Below, in pieces: positions 9,057 through 17,115 of a stretch of DNA of 64,000 nucleotides (its first letter is position 1; every line of letters begins with the position of its first letter). Both the position numbers and the translations under genes were made by a program. Where the stretch lies: contig JBKPNX010000007.1 of the NCBI GenBank assembly GCA_046732855.1, positions 45,425 through 109,424 of the forward strand. The letters are read 5' to 3'. Under the pieces are notes generated by a model. That model made no database searches. It had not been told where the DNA came from and saw only the letters and a program-made list of their open reading frames with translations. The stretch is from JBKPNX01 sp046732855 (GTDB taxonomy: Bacteria; Pseudomonadota; Alphaproteobacteria; Geminicoccales; Geminicoccaceae).

Positions 9057-9310
9057 GCTGCATCCTCGCTCCTGGCCGCATCAGCTTAGCAGAGGCGCCG
9101 CCGCGCAGCTACGGTTGCGCGCATCCGCCACCGGCTGCACAACCGAGTGGTGCCACGCCGAGCCGGACGGACGCCGGAGATCGCCGCAGCTGGCCAGCCG
9201 AGCCGTCGCGCGGTTTTTCACGGCAGCGGCTTGCTGGTATCCTGGCGGCGGATCGGAGGACTCCGCCGTCCAGGTCGCGGCGGTCCTCGCCCGGAGCTGA
9301 GGCGCCATAC
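9057..9310. other. Divergent intergenic region between upp and the DsrE-like gene
   Basis: These 254 bases separate two divergent genes and should contain both promoters. No clear promoter boxes, palindromic operator or structured leader is recognised. The plus-strand end (CCGGAGCTGAGG) could supply a weak ribosome-binding site for the gene at 9311. Confidence 0.35.
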
Positions 9311-9688
9311 ATGCCCAAGCGGCTGTTCATCGTCCTGGTCAACACCGACGCGCGCAACCCCGAGGAGCTGGCCGCGCCGTTCCAGCATGCCGCGGCGGCC
9401 GCCGCGATGGACTACGAGGTCGACGTCGTGTGCACCGCCACGGCCGGCAAGCTAATGCGCAAAGACGTCGCCGCAGCGCTGTTCGTGAAGCCGGGAGCCG
9501 AGATGTCGGTGCACGACTGGATCCGGCAGGCGCACGGGCTGGGCGCGCGCTTTTGGGCGTGCCCCGCCAACCTCGAGCTATTTGACATGACCGAGGCCGA
9601 CCTGATCCCCGAGTGCAGCGGGCTGATGGGGGCGGCGACGATGCTGCGCCAGCTCATGGAGGACGACTGCCGGGTCCTGACCTATTGA
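9311..9688 (+). CDS. DsrE/DsrF-like family protein
   Basis: A 125-residue small soluble protein of the DsrE/F/H-like fold. The opening strand KRLFIVLVNTD, the segment DVVCTATAGKLM, and the C-terminal part from ARFWACPANLELFDM to GLMGAATMLRQLMEDD follow the DsrE pattern. The Cys of the WACPANL stretch sits where sulfur-carrier relatives keep their reactive cysteine, so a role in sulfur transfer is possible but unproven. No other sulfur-oxidation gene is nearby. The gene lies 289 bases upstream of the heme operon in the same direction, too far to assume co-transcription. Confidence 0.75.
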   Translation: MPKRLFIVLVNTDARNPEELAAPFQHAAAAAAMDYEVDVVCTATAGKLMRKDVAAALFVKPGAEMSVHDWIRQAHGLGARFWACPANLELFDMTEADLIPECSGLMGAATMLRQLMEDDCRVLTY

Positions 9689-9977
9689 GGCGTGGCAGGG
9701 ACAGGGATTGCGATGGGTCGTGGGGCCCCGCTTTCCCCCGAGCATCTCCGGCACGACCCTCGGCAGGCCTGATGCATGACACCCTCGCCGGCGATTTCGC
9801 AGACACTCACGTTTCGCCGCCGGCTCGCGCGGAGGGAGTTTCAGCTTTGCCGCTCTCACGCCTTTTTGGTAAGCTTCCGTAAGTTGAGGCGCTTGGGGCG
9901 GCTCGCGCTATTGCTGCGGTACTTCTCGAGCGGCCGGCGCTTCGCGATTTGGGTCCTCGGCAGAACTGGAGGTCGTC
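9689..9977 (+). other. Leader region upstream of the heme-protein operon
   Basis: These 289 bases precede the first gene of the heme/peroxidase operon and must carry its promoter if the operon is independent. There is no convincing sigma-70 pair and no clear terminator for the DsrE-like gene. Short open frames on both strands lack SD sites and family resemblance. Confidence 0.35.
9968..9972 (+). promoter_or_regulatory. Shine-Dalgarno site deciding the GTG start at 9978
   Basis: GGAGG lies five bases before GTG 9978. The GTG also opens directly onto a plausible export signal, so this start is favoured over the ATG at 10023, 15 codons in. Confidence 0.7.
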
Positions 9978-12416
9978 GTGCCCCTGCGCCTTGGATGGAG
10001 GGATTCTCCACTGACCGCTCTTATGGTTGCAGCGCTCGTCGGAAGCGTTTCGCCGGCAACCGCGCAGAGCAGCCTCAGCCCCGGCTACGCCGCGGCCAAC
10101 GCCAGGTACTCTCCCGCCGAGCAGGCCGGACGGGAAATCTGGTTCTTCGCGACCGCCTTCAACGACCGCTTCTTCACCTATTCGTACCCGCAGCGCCTCG
10201 GCGCAACGATCGATTGGTACCTGGTGCTCGGCGCCAAGCACAAGAACGACCTGTTTCAGGCCTGGGGCGCCATCCCCGATCCCGACTGCTGCGTTCCCGG
10301 CGACCCGAACTGCCCGGCCGCGAGCCTGGACGAAACGTTCGGCTTCCAGTGGTGCCCGGGCGACGACGAGCTCCTGCAGCATGTCGGCAAGGAGGGCTAT
10401 CGCGATCCCGCCTGCGATTTTCAGGACGCCCCGTTCGACACGACCACGCCCCACGGGGCGGTTGATCAACGCCAGAGCGCTTGCGATCTTCGGTTCGGCA
10501 CCTCGACCGGGGCGCTCGGCCTACGCAAGTTCCCGAACCCGCGCTTCGACCGCGCCAAGTGGCTGGCGCTGAACGGCTCGCTGGGCTCCTGGGACGGCTA
10601 CCGGCAGATGCTCTCGGGCGATCCAGATGACCCGGACTCGCGCGTCAACCGGTTGTTCGACGGCTCGATCGAACCGCCGTTCCGGATCGGGATGGCGTGC
10701 GGCGCCTGCCACATCGCCTACAATCCGCTCAATCCGCCGGCCGACCCGAACCATCCGAACTGGGACAACATCGACGGGCTGGTCGGCAACCAGTACAGCC
10801 GCGTCTCCAACCTGCTGGGCTCGGGCATGTCGCCGCGCCGCCTCGAGTGGCAGCTGATCGCCCGCGCCCGGCCGGGCATCGTCGACACCTCGGCGCTGCC
10901 GATGGACCTCGCCTCGAACCCGGGCACGATGAACGCGATCATCAACTTCGCCAAGCGGCCGGTGCACGAGCACCGGATCCTGAAGTGGCGCATGGCGGGG
11001 AGCTGTCCGGCGAACGCCGACGAGACGGTCTGCTGGTGCGAGCCGGGCCGACAGGGAAAGTGCTGGGAGCGTAGCGAACAGACCGAGTTCGTGCCGAACA
11101 TCCTTAAGGGCGGCGAGGACTCGGTCGGGGTCAACGAGGCGATCCAGAGGGTTTACTTCAACATCGGGTCCTGCGCCGAGCAGTGCTGGATGAACCACAT
11201 ACCCGACCTGCGCGCGGTGGACCCCACCCAGCGCAATTACGGCCAGACGCCGTTCGACGTCGGCCAGTGCCGGCGCGACTGCGCGAGCTTCCGGGCGATT
11301 GAGGACCGCCTGAGCGATGTCAAGGCGTTCTTCCTCAGCGCCCGGCCGACCGACTTGTGGCGCGCCCGAGGGTATGCCGATCCGCGCGATCTCGAGATCG
11401 CGCTCGACCAGGAATTCTTCGAAGGGGCCGTGCAGGAGGGCCACGACGTGTTCGCCAGGACCTGCGCGCGCTGCCATTCCAGCCAGAAGGGGCCCTACGA
11501 GAACGTCGACTTTGCCGCGGTCGATCCGAACGATGCCTCGCTCCGGGTCGACTGGCTGGGCAACGACGAGCCGGTGTTCGCAAGCGAGGTCGGCACCTAC
11601 CCGGCGCGCGCGCTGCACTCGAATCACATGCAGAGCCGGGTGTGGGAGCAGTACGCCTCGCTCAGCCTCCATGAGCGCCCGGCCGATCCCAACCGCCAGG
11701 AGGTCATGAAGGGCAGCGGCCGGGGCTATTATCGCAACATCTCGCTGCTCTCGGCGTGGGCGCACGCGCCGTTCCTGCACAACAACGCGATCGGGCCGGA
11801 GATCTGCGGCAAGCCGTCCGACCCGGCGGTCGACTTCTACACCTCTCCCTATGTCGACGCCGACGACAAGCCGCTCGAAAACCCGCCGGCCTGCTGGCCC
11901 TACGATCCCAGCGTCGAAGGCCGCTACAAGCTGTACAAGGCGTCGATGGAGATGCTGCTCAACCCCGACCAGCGCGTCGCGAAGTTGTTCACGCTCGACC
12001 AGGACGCGATGGTCGACGTGGCGCCGAAGATCAAGATCGGGGATCTCGAGACCGGGCTCAGCCTGCGCGTCCCCAAAGGCTTCCCGGCGGTCATGCTGAA
12101 CAGCCTGCGCTATCAGGACCTGCTGCAGGATGTGGTGTTGGCGGCGCGCGATTCGGCCAAACTCGACCGTAAGTACGCGACGCTGCTGACCCCGGAGCAG
12201 CTCGCCGAGCTCAAGCAAGGTCTCGGCCAGATCCGGCAGGAGCTGCTCGCCAAGCAGGGCTTCATGACGTTCGACATCACCGCGGTGCAGAGCGACTTCA
12301 TCCAGCGCTACTACTCGAACGTGCTGGAGCGCATCGAGAACGCCGGGCACCGCTTCGGCGAGAACCTGTCGGACCGAGAGAAGCAGGCGCTGATCGCCTT
12401 CGTGGCGACGCTGTGA
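9978..12416 (+). CDS. Large di-heme c-type cytochrome (RoxA/di-heme peroxidase-like)
   Basis: An 812-residue exported protein with two covalent heme c sites: CGACH at residues 241-245 and CARCH at 496-500. Residues 1 to about 30 look like a signal peptide ending in PATAQ. Between and after the hemes are RNISLLSAWAHAPFLHNNAI and MLNSLRYQDLLQDVV; the sequence near APFLHNN resembles the active-site strand of di-heme peroxidases and RoxA-type rubber oxygenases (family knowledge, assignment tentative). Many extra Cys pairs (PDCCVPGDPNC, CWCEPG, CAEQCW) suggest disulfides in an oxidising compartment. It is first of six genes read in one direction; the next starts 17 bases after its stop. Likely a periplasmic electron acceptor or oxygenase; substrate unknown. 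Confidence 0.75.
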   Translation: MPLRLGWRDSPLTALMVAALVGSVSPATAQSSLSPGYAAANARYSPAEQAGREIWFFATAFNDRFFTYSYPQRLGATIDWYLVLGAKHKNDLFQAWGAIPDPDCCVPGDPNCPAASLDETFGFQWCPGDDELLQHVGKEGYRDPACDFQDAPFDTTTPHGAVDQRQSACDLRFGTSTGALGLRKFPNPRFDRAKWLALNGSLGSWDGYRQMLSGDPDDPDSRVNRLFDGSIEPPFRIGMACGACHIAYNPLNPPADPNHPNWDNIDGLVGNQYSRVSNLLGSGMSPRRLEWQLIARARPGIVDTSALPMDLASNPGTMNAIINFAKRPVHEHRILKWRMAGSCPANADETVCWCEPGRQGKCWERSEQTEFVPNILKGGEDSVGVNEAIQRVYFNIGSCAEQCWMNHIPDLRAVDPTQRNYGQTPFDVGQCRRDCASFRAIEDRLSDVKAFFLSARPTDLWRARGYADPRDLEIALDQEFFEGAVQEGHDVFARTCARCHSSQKGPYENVDFAAVDPNDASLRVDWLGNDEPVFASEVGTYPARALHSNHMQSRVWEQYASLSLHERPADPNRQEVMKGSGRGYYRNISLLSAWAHAPFLHNNAIGPEICGKPSDPAVDFYTSPYVDADDKPLENPPACWPYDPSVEGRYKLYKASMEMLLNPDQRVAKLFTLDQDAMVDVAPKIKIGDLETGLSLRVPKGFPAVMLNSLRYQDLLQDVVLAARDSAKLDRKYATLLTPEQLAELKQGLGQIRQELLAKQGFMTFDITAVQSDFIQRYYSNVLERIENAGHRFGENLSDREKQALIAFVATL

Positions 12417-12433
12417 GCCTGAGGAGGACGGAC

Positions 12434-13405
12434 ATGCTCAAACGTCTCGTGCTCGCGGTCATCGTCCTGGTGATCGCCGTGGCCGCCGCTGCCGCCGGCT
12501 GGTGGATGTGGCCTCGCGAGCAGACCCAGGCCGCCGAGCGCCCCGATGTACCGTTCGCGCCGCTGGTCGACGAGCGGCTCAAGGATCCGGATAACCCGAC
12601 CAAGGTCTTCCGGGTCGATTTCGCGCGCATCGAGCACGATGTGCCGCTGTCGCGCTCCGACCGGGCCAAGCTCACGCCTGCCAATCTCAGGACTCTACAA
12701 CAGGAGGAAGTCGACCAGATCTACGGTCGGCTGACCGCGGGGCCGATCCCGGATGGCGCCTATCAGGGCGATCTGTTCTTCTCCCGCGGCGAGAGCATGC
12801 GCCCTCGTCTCGAGGAGATCCTGGGCGGGATCGGCGGGCGAGTCGCGGCCGAGAAGGTTGAGCTGCTCGAGCGTGTCGGCCGCACGCTGTGGAAGGGCAA
12901 GCTGTTCGACCGCCAGCAGCTCGTGCTGCGCAACTTCATCGAGGATTTCAAGCCGCTCGAGCCGCTGATCGACGATCCTTCCGCGCTGATGACCGCGGAG
13001 ATGCCGCGCCGCGGCTTCCCCGGGCGGTTCCTGCCCAAGACCAGCGTCTGGCTCCTGTTCCCGGCCAAGCTGTACTGCGGCCAGAGCCTGCTGGATGGGC
13101 GCCGGGAGTCGGTGATCGTGGACTATCTGTTCGGCGACGAGATCCAGGGTTACCAGGCGAGCCCGGACAGCCTGGCCGGGCGGGGCGGCTTGCGCATCCG
13201 CGACGAGATCCGGATGGTCCGGCCGGGCTTCTATCTTGGGCGCGCGTACGCCAATCGCGCCTTCCTGCTGAACTTCACGCTTTACAACCCGGAGGTCGCC
13301 GACACGGGTAACGAGGGCTTCGCCAAGGGCGAGTCGATCGTCGAGGACTGCTGGCCCGGCGAGCAGGCGATTCCGAAGACGATTCAACAGGCGGCGGCGC
13401 GGTGA
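12434..13405 (+). CDS. Membrane-anchored protein of unknown family, long paralogue
   Basis: A 323-residue protein, family not recognised. Residues about 4-26 form one N-terminal membrane segment or uncleaved signal (LVLAVIVLVIAVAAAAAGWW); the rest would face the periplasm. From about residue 75 on it is homologous to the short protein at 15282-15776. Shared blocks in order are IPDG, LWKGKLFD, VLRN, AKLY, SLLDG, VDY, RIRDEIR and PGFYLGRAY, about 130 aligned positions, with insertions in the long copy. ATG 12434 follows GAGGAGGACGGAC; the frame also extends to a GTG at 12413, less likely. It sits between two c-type heme protein genes and is probably a structural or substrate-binding partner. 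No catalytic motif is seen. Confidence 0.7.
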   Translation: MLKRLVLAVIVLVIAVAAAAAGWWMWPREQTQAAERPDVPFAPLVDERLKDPDNPTKVFRVDFARIEHDVPLSRSDRAKLTPANLRTLQQEEVDQIYGRLTAGPIPDGAYQGDLFFSRGESMRPRLEEILGGIGGRVAAEKVELLERVGRTLWKGKLFDRQQLVLRNFIEDFKPLEPLIDDPSALMTAEMPRRGFPGRFLPKTSVWLLFPAKLYCGQSLLDGRRESVIVDYLFGDEIQGYQASPDSLAGRGGLRIRDEIRMVRPGFYLGRAYANRAFLLNFTLYNPEVADTGNEGFAKGESIVEDCWPGEQAIPKTIQQAAAR

Positions 13406-13430
13406 CCGCGGAGGCGGCCCGGAGCCATCC

Positions 13431-15218
13431 TTGCGCGTCGTCCTCGCGGCCGCCGTCGCCGCCACTCTCGCGCTGAACGGAGCAGCGGCAGCACCGGGTC
13501 CGATGCACCTGGTCGATCCGGCAGACCCGGGGCCGAACCTGCCGCCGACCGGGCGCTCAGTGTTCGACGAGCTGTTTGAGATCAGCCCGCCCGGGACTTC
13601 TCGCCCCGACGCCCGCTACGCCTTGCCCTTCCCGTTCGAGCGCCTGCTCGATCAGCTGAACGCGCGGATCGCGCCAGCCCAGGCGACGACCGTCCTGATC
13701 CCGCTCGGTCGCTCCCTGCAACGCTTCGCTGCCGACCCCGACTACTTTAGCTCGCCCCGGGTCGTCGTCGCGGTCACGGAGGATCGCGGTGCCCCCGACC
13801 GCGCGCGCCTGAAGGACCGGCTGTATCTTGGCTACCAGGAGCGCGCGGGCGAGATCGAGGTAATCAGCTACAACGAGGCAGCCGGCCGCTTCGAGTTCCA
13901 GCTCGTCGACTACCGTCCGGGCAGCATCCCCAAAGTCGAATACGCCGAGCGGTTCATATGCGTGGCCTGCCACCAGGGCCATGGCCCGATCTTTCCCACC
14001 GCGGTCTGGAACGAGACCAATGCCGACCCGGAGATTGCGGCGCGGCTCGCGACGCTGGGCGGGAGCTTCCATGGCGCGCCAACCGGAGGCGGCGTGGATC
14101 GCGCTGACGCGTTCGACCGGTCCACCGATCGCGCCGCGAGGCTCGCCTTCGCGAACGCGCTTTGGGCGACCGGCTGTGGCGAGTCGGACGAGGCGGAGGC
14201 GGTGGAGTGCCGCGCTGGGCTGTTGCTCGCGGCCCTGCGCTATCGCCTGGGCGGGGAGCGGACGCCTTGGCGCGCCGACGATGTGCAGGCCGCAGCGCTG
14301 GCCGATCGTCTCGACCGGCGCCTTGCGCAGGTGGCGCCGGCCGGGCTGGGCGCACCGAGCCCCGATCTGCCGAACCGGACGCCGCTCGCTGAGATCGTAG
14401 CGGGCGTCGCTCCCGACGCGGCGGTGGATCCCGATGGCGTGTTCGAGCCCAGCCTGCGGCGGGAGCCCATCGTCTTCTGGGCGCCGTCGAATTCGCCCGC
14501 GGTACACCTTGCGACCGGGGTCGGCGATGTCGCAGCGGGGTTCGCCGACGCCGACATCCGGTGGCTCGACGTCTGCCTGACTGCTCTCTCTGCGCCCGGT
14601 GCCGAGAAGATCACACTTGAGCGAAGTCGCTGCCGGGCCCGCGACATCGCTCGCGGTGCTGACCGCCACGAGATCAGGCTCGCCTGCGGCGATGGGGCGA
14701 CGGCGGGAAGCGCAACGACGCTCGTGGGCTATGTCACGCTCGAGCACGGCGCGCCCACGGGCGGGGTGATCAGCTCGCTGAGCGTCGATGGCCGGCCACA
14801 GCTATCGCGACTGATCGTGGCCGGAGGTGCCCGCTCGGGGGATGCGAGCGCCGGTGCGCTCGAGCTGTCATTGCGGGAAGCCGGTCTCGGCTTGGCGGCC
14901 CGCCTCCCTGGCGGCGAGCGCCTGACGCCCGTCGTTCTCCGGCTCGCAGAGGGCGAGGCAGCCGAGATCGAGTTCGGGCTCGTCGACGACCTTGCGCCGC
15001 TGCGTGGCGCGGTCTCGCGCATGGTTGAGGCTGCAGGCGCCGATCCGGGCGCCGCGCTGGGCACGGGCCCGCTGCGGCGGCGGGCCGTACTGGCCGAGCT
15101 TTCGGCAGCGCTCAGTGACGGAGCCGCGACACCGCAACCCGAAATGTCAGTCGGACGAGACCAACTCGCCTTTTCTATGCAATCTCGCGCCGAGTGTCGT
15201 ATCGTGCCGCAGAACTGA
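13431..15218 (+). CDS. Mono-heme c-type protein of unknown family
   Basis: A 595-residue exported protein with one heme c motif, CVACH at residues 177-181 (next residues QGHGPIFPTAVWNE). A signal peptide is clear (MRVVLAAAVAATLALNGAAA). The TTG start at 13431 is preceded by GGAG with six bases between; no ATG or GTG fits, and TTG puts the signal peptide exactly at the N terminus. Around the heme, FICVACHQGHGP and the earlier GRSVFDELFE suggest a cytochrome-like core of about 200 residues; the remaining 400 have no recognised domain. It is third in the heme operon, 25 bases after the preceding gene. Probably passes electrons between the di-heme protein and another carrier, by inference only. 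Confidence 0.65.
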   Translation: MRVVLAAAVAATLALNGAAAAPGPMHLVDPADPGPNLPPTGRSVFDELFEISPPGTSRPDARYALPFPFERLLDQLNARIAPAQATTVLIPLGRSLQRFAADPDYFSSPRVVVAVTEDRGAPDRARLKDRLYLGYQERAGEIEVISYNEAAGRFEFQLVDYRPGSIPKVEYAERFICVACHQGHGPIFPTAVWNETNADPEIAARLATLGGSFHGAPTGGGVDRADAFDRSTDRAARLAFANALWATGCGESDEAEAVECRAGLLLAALRYRLGGERTPWRADDVQAAALADRLDRRLAQVAPAGLGAPSPDLPNRTPLAEIVAGVAPDAAVDPDGVFEPSLRREPIVFWAPSNSPAVHLATGVGDVAAGFADADIRWLDVCLTALSAPGAEKITLERSRCRARDIARGADRHEIRLACGDGATAGSATTLVGYVTLEHGAPTGGVISSLSVDGRPQLSRLIVAGGARSGDASAGALELSLREAGLGLAARLPGGERLTPVVLRLAEGEAAEIEFGLVDDLAPLRGAVSRMVEAAGADPGAALGTGPLRRRAVLAELSAALSDGAATPQPEMSVGRDQLAFSMQSRAECRIVPQN

Positions 15219-15281
15219 GGAGCAAGGCTGCGGCCCATGCGAGCTCGTACATAGGAACTGTCAGTCAGGGGGTGGGCGACG

Positions 15282-15776
15282 ATGGCCACGAAAGCCACGC
15301 AATCAGCAGCGCGCGATCCTCATGCTGAAGCGGGAACAGCGACAATGCCCTATGACGTGCAGCGGCTGCTGAAAATGTCCCAAGCGCAGCTCGATGAGCT
15401 GTTCACCAGCAGCGAGCCCGGCGACATTCCCGATGGTGAGGCGACCGGAACGGCGATCGTCGCCCCCGGCACCACCTTCAGCCCGGACATAGCGAAGTTC
15501 ATCAACCTCTTCGCCTGGCAGGGCAAGGTTTTCGACGCCAAGAACGGGGTCCTCAGGAACAAAATACTGCCGCTCGGCCTCAATGCCATCATCGCCAAGG
15601 TCTACAAGGCGCAAAGCTGGCTCGATGGCGAGGAATGCATCGTGCTCGATTACTCCGAGACCTCGCTGGTCGCGCACTGGATCCGCGACGAGATCCGGGA
15701 GATCAGCCCCGGCGTGTATCTGGGCAAGGTCTACTGGGGCAAGCAGCGCCTGATCGACTTTGCCCTACAGTTCTAG
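15282..15776 (+). CDS. Small protein of unknown family, short paralogue
   Basis: A 164-residue protein without signal peptide or membrane segment, so probably cytoplasmic. From about residue 30 onward it aligns with the C-terminal half of the protein at 12434-13405: QLDELF, GDIPDGEATG, WQGKVFD, VLRNKI, AKVYKAQSWLDG, IVLDYS, WIRDEIREISPGVYLGKVYW. Conserved Asp, Lys, Tyr and Trp positions make a small ligand-binding or enzymatic fold conceivable, but none is identified. The first 20 or so residues are dispensable-looking; an internal ATG at 15345 is an alternative start. The stop lies 28 bases before the preferred start of the next gene. Confidence 0.65.
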   Translation: MATKATQSAARDPHAEAGTATMPYDVQRLLKMSQAQLDELFTSSEPGDIPDGEATGTAIVAPGTTFSPDIAKFINLFAWQGKVFDAKNGVLRNKILPLGLNAIIAKVYKAQSWLDGEECIVLDYSETSLVAHWIRDEIREISPGVYLGKVYWGKQRLIDFALQF

Positions 15777-15804
15777 TCCGCAGCTCGAAGGCTGGACGAG
15801 CCAC

Positions 15805-17115
15805 ATGACGCCGCAATCGAGCTTCATGGTCCTGGCGCCGATTGCCGCGGGTCGGGAGCAGGAGCTGCATGATCTGCTCGCCTCGATGAACCAGCGACAC
15901 CAGCCCGGGGTGGCCGACCCCGAGAACGCTGTGGTTCCGTTCGGCCAGTTCGAGCGCCTGCATTTCGCCCGTTTCGTCATCCTCGAGGCGCCGACTGCCG
16001 AAGACATCACGATCTACGGCCTCCCCCCTGCGAAGTGGCAGACGTCGCTGGCATTCCTGGGCGATTTCGATGGCCCAGCTGATGCCTTCTTGGACGATCT
16101 GGTCAGCCGGGCTGGCGCCGGTCTGCGCCAAGTCTTTGCGTTTTGTCAGGACTTCTCGCCCGAGAGCGACGTTCTCGAGTGGATGAAGCGGCACGAGCAG
16201 CCCTCGGCGGCGAGTTACGTCAACTGGATCGGGCGCACCGTGGTGCAGATCCACGAGGAGCACGCCCTCCATCGCGCGCTGGTCGATCACCTGCAAAACG
16301 GCGCTGCCGTTGGATCTGATGGCGAGAGCCCGGTCGCACTGCATGACCGGCTGGTCAGCTTCGTCGATGCCGAGCAGCAAGCTGGCCGCCTGGCGCTCAC
16401 GCCGGAAGCGCCCACGCCGCTTGGCTGGCGTCTGCGCAACGCTCTCGACAAGATCAGCGTGCAGATAGCTCTGCTGCTGCTCGCGCCCTTCCTGCTGATC
16501 GCCTCGCCGCTGCTCGTCTACCAGCTGCGCTCGCGCGAGAAGGCCGATCCCGAAATCGCGCCTCGCCCGGAGGGCGCGTACGTCCGGCGCGCCGCCGAGA
16601 TCGAAGACTACGCCATCACCAATCAGTTCACCGTGTTCGGCGACATCAAACCCGGCCGCTTCCGTCTTTGGACCACGATGTTCCTGCTCTGGCTCCTCAA
16701 CTATTCGACGCGTCACATCTTCAATCGCGGCTATCTGACCCGCGTGCGCACCATTCACTTCGCCCGCTGGGTGCTGATGAATGACCGGAAGCGCGCATTC
16801 TTCGCGAGCAACTATGATGGCAGCGTCGAGAGCTACATGGACGACTTCATCAACCGGGTGGCCTGGGGGATCAACCTGGTCTTCAGCAATTTCGTCGGCT
16901 ACCCGAGAACCGACTGGCTGATCAAGGGCGGCGCCAGGAACGAGCAGGTGTACAAGCGCCTGCTCCGGCGGCATCAGCAGCCAACCGACGTCTGGTACAA
17001 CGCCTATCCGGGTCTCTCCGTGGTCGATCTCGAGCGCAACACTCGGATCCGCGAGGGCATTGAGCGCAGGCCGATCACCGACAGGGAGGCGAGGGAATGG
17101 CTGAGCCTCCTGTGA
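15805..17115 (+). CDS. Membrane protein of unknown family, partner of DyP-catalase fusion
   Basis: A 436-residue protein with two hydrophobic segments, about residues 214-238 (ALLLLAPFLLIASPLLVYQL) and 290-305 (MFLLWLLNYSTRHIF). The N-terminal 190 residues look soluble and may form a ferredoxin-like or dimeric alpha/beta-barrel fold (inference from FGQFERLHFARFVILEAP). The C-terminal block has a conserved feel: IHFARWVLMNDRKRAFF, SNYDGSVESYMDDFINRV and FVGYPRTDWLIKGGA. I recall similar sequences beside DyP-type peroxidases but cannot name the family. The frame opens at a TTG at 15760 inside the previous gene; ATG 15805 is preferred. Its 3' end overlaps the peroxidase gene by 19 bases, implying translational coupling and a shared complex. 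Confidence 0.65.
   Translation: MTPQSSFMVLAPIAAGREQELHDLLASMNQRHQPGVADPENAVVPFGQFERLHFARFVILEAPTAEDITIYGLPPAKWQTSLAFLGDFDGPADAFLDDLVSRAGAGLRQVFAFCQDFSPESDVLEWMKRHEQPSAASYVNWIGRTVVQIHEEHALHRALVDHLQNGAAVGSDGESPVALHDRLVSFVDAEQQAGRLALTPEAPTPLGWRLRNALDKISVQIALLLLAPFLLIASPLLVYQLRSREKADPEIAPRPEGAYVRRAAEIEDYAITNQFTVFGDIKPGRFRLWTTMFLLWLLNYSTRHIFNRGYLTRVRTIHFARWVLMNDRKRAFFASNYDGSVESYMDDFINRVAWGINLVFSNFVGYPRTDWLIKGGARNEQVYKRLLRRHQQPTDVWYNAYPGLSVVDLERNTRIREGIERRPITDREAREWLSLL

Noticed and set aside
9807..12350. Long minus-strand frames in the di-heme cytochrome gene (220 and 609 codons)
   Set aside because: Antisense of a real gene with heme motifs and a signal peptide; no motifs of their own.
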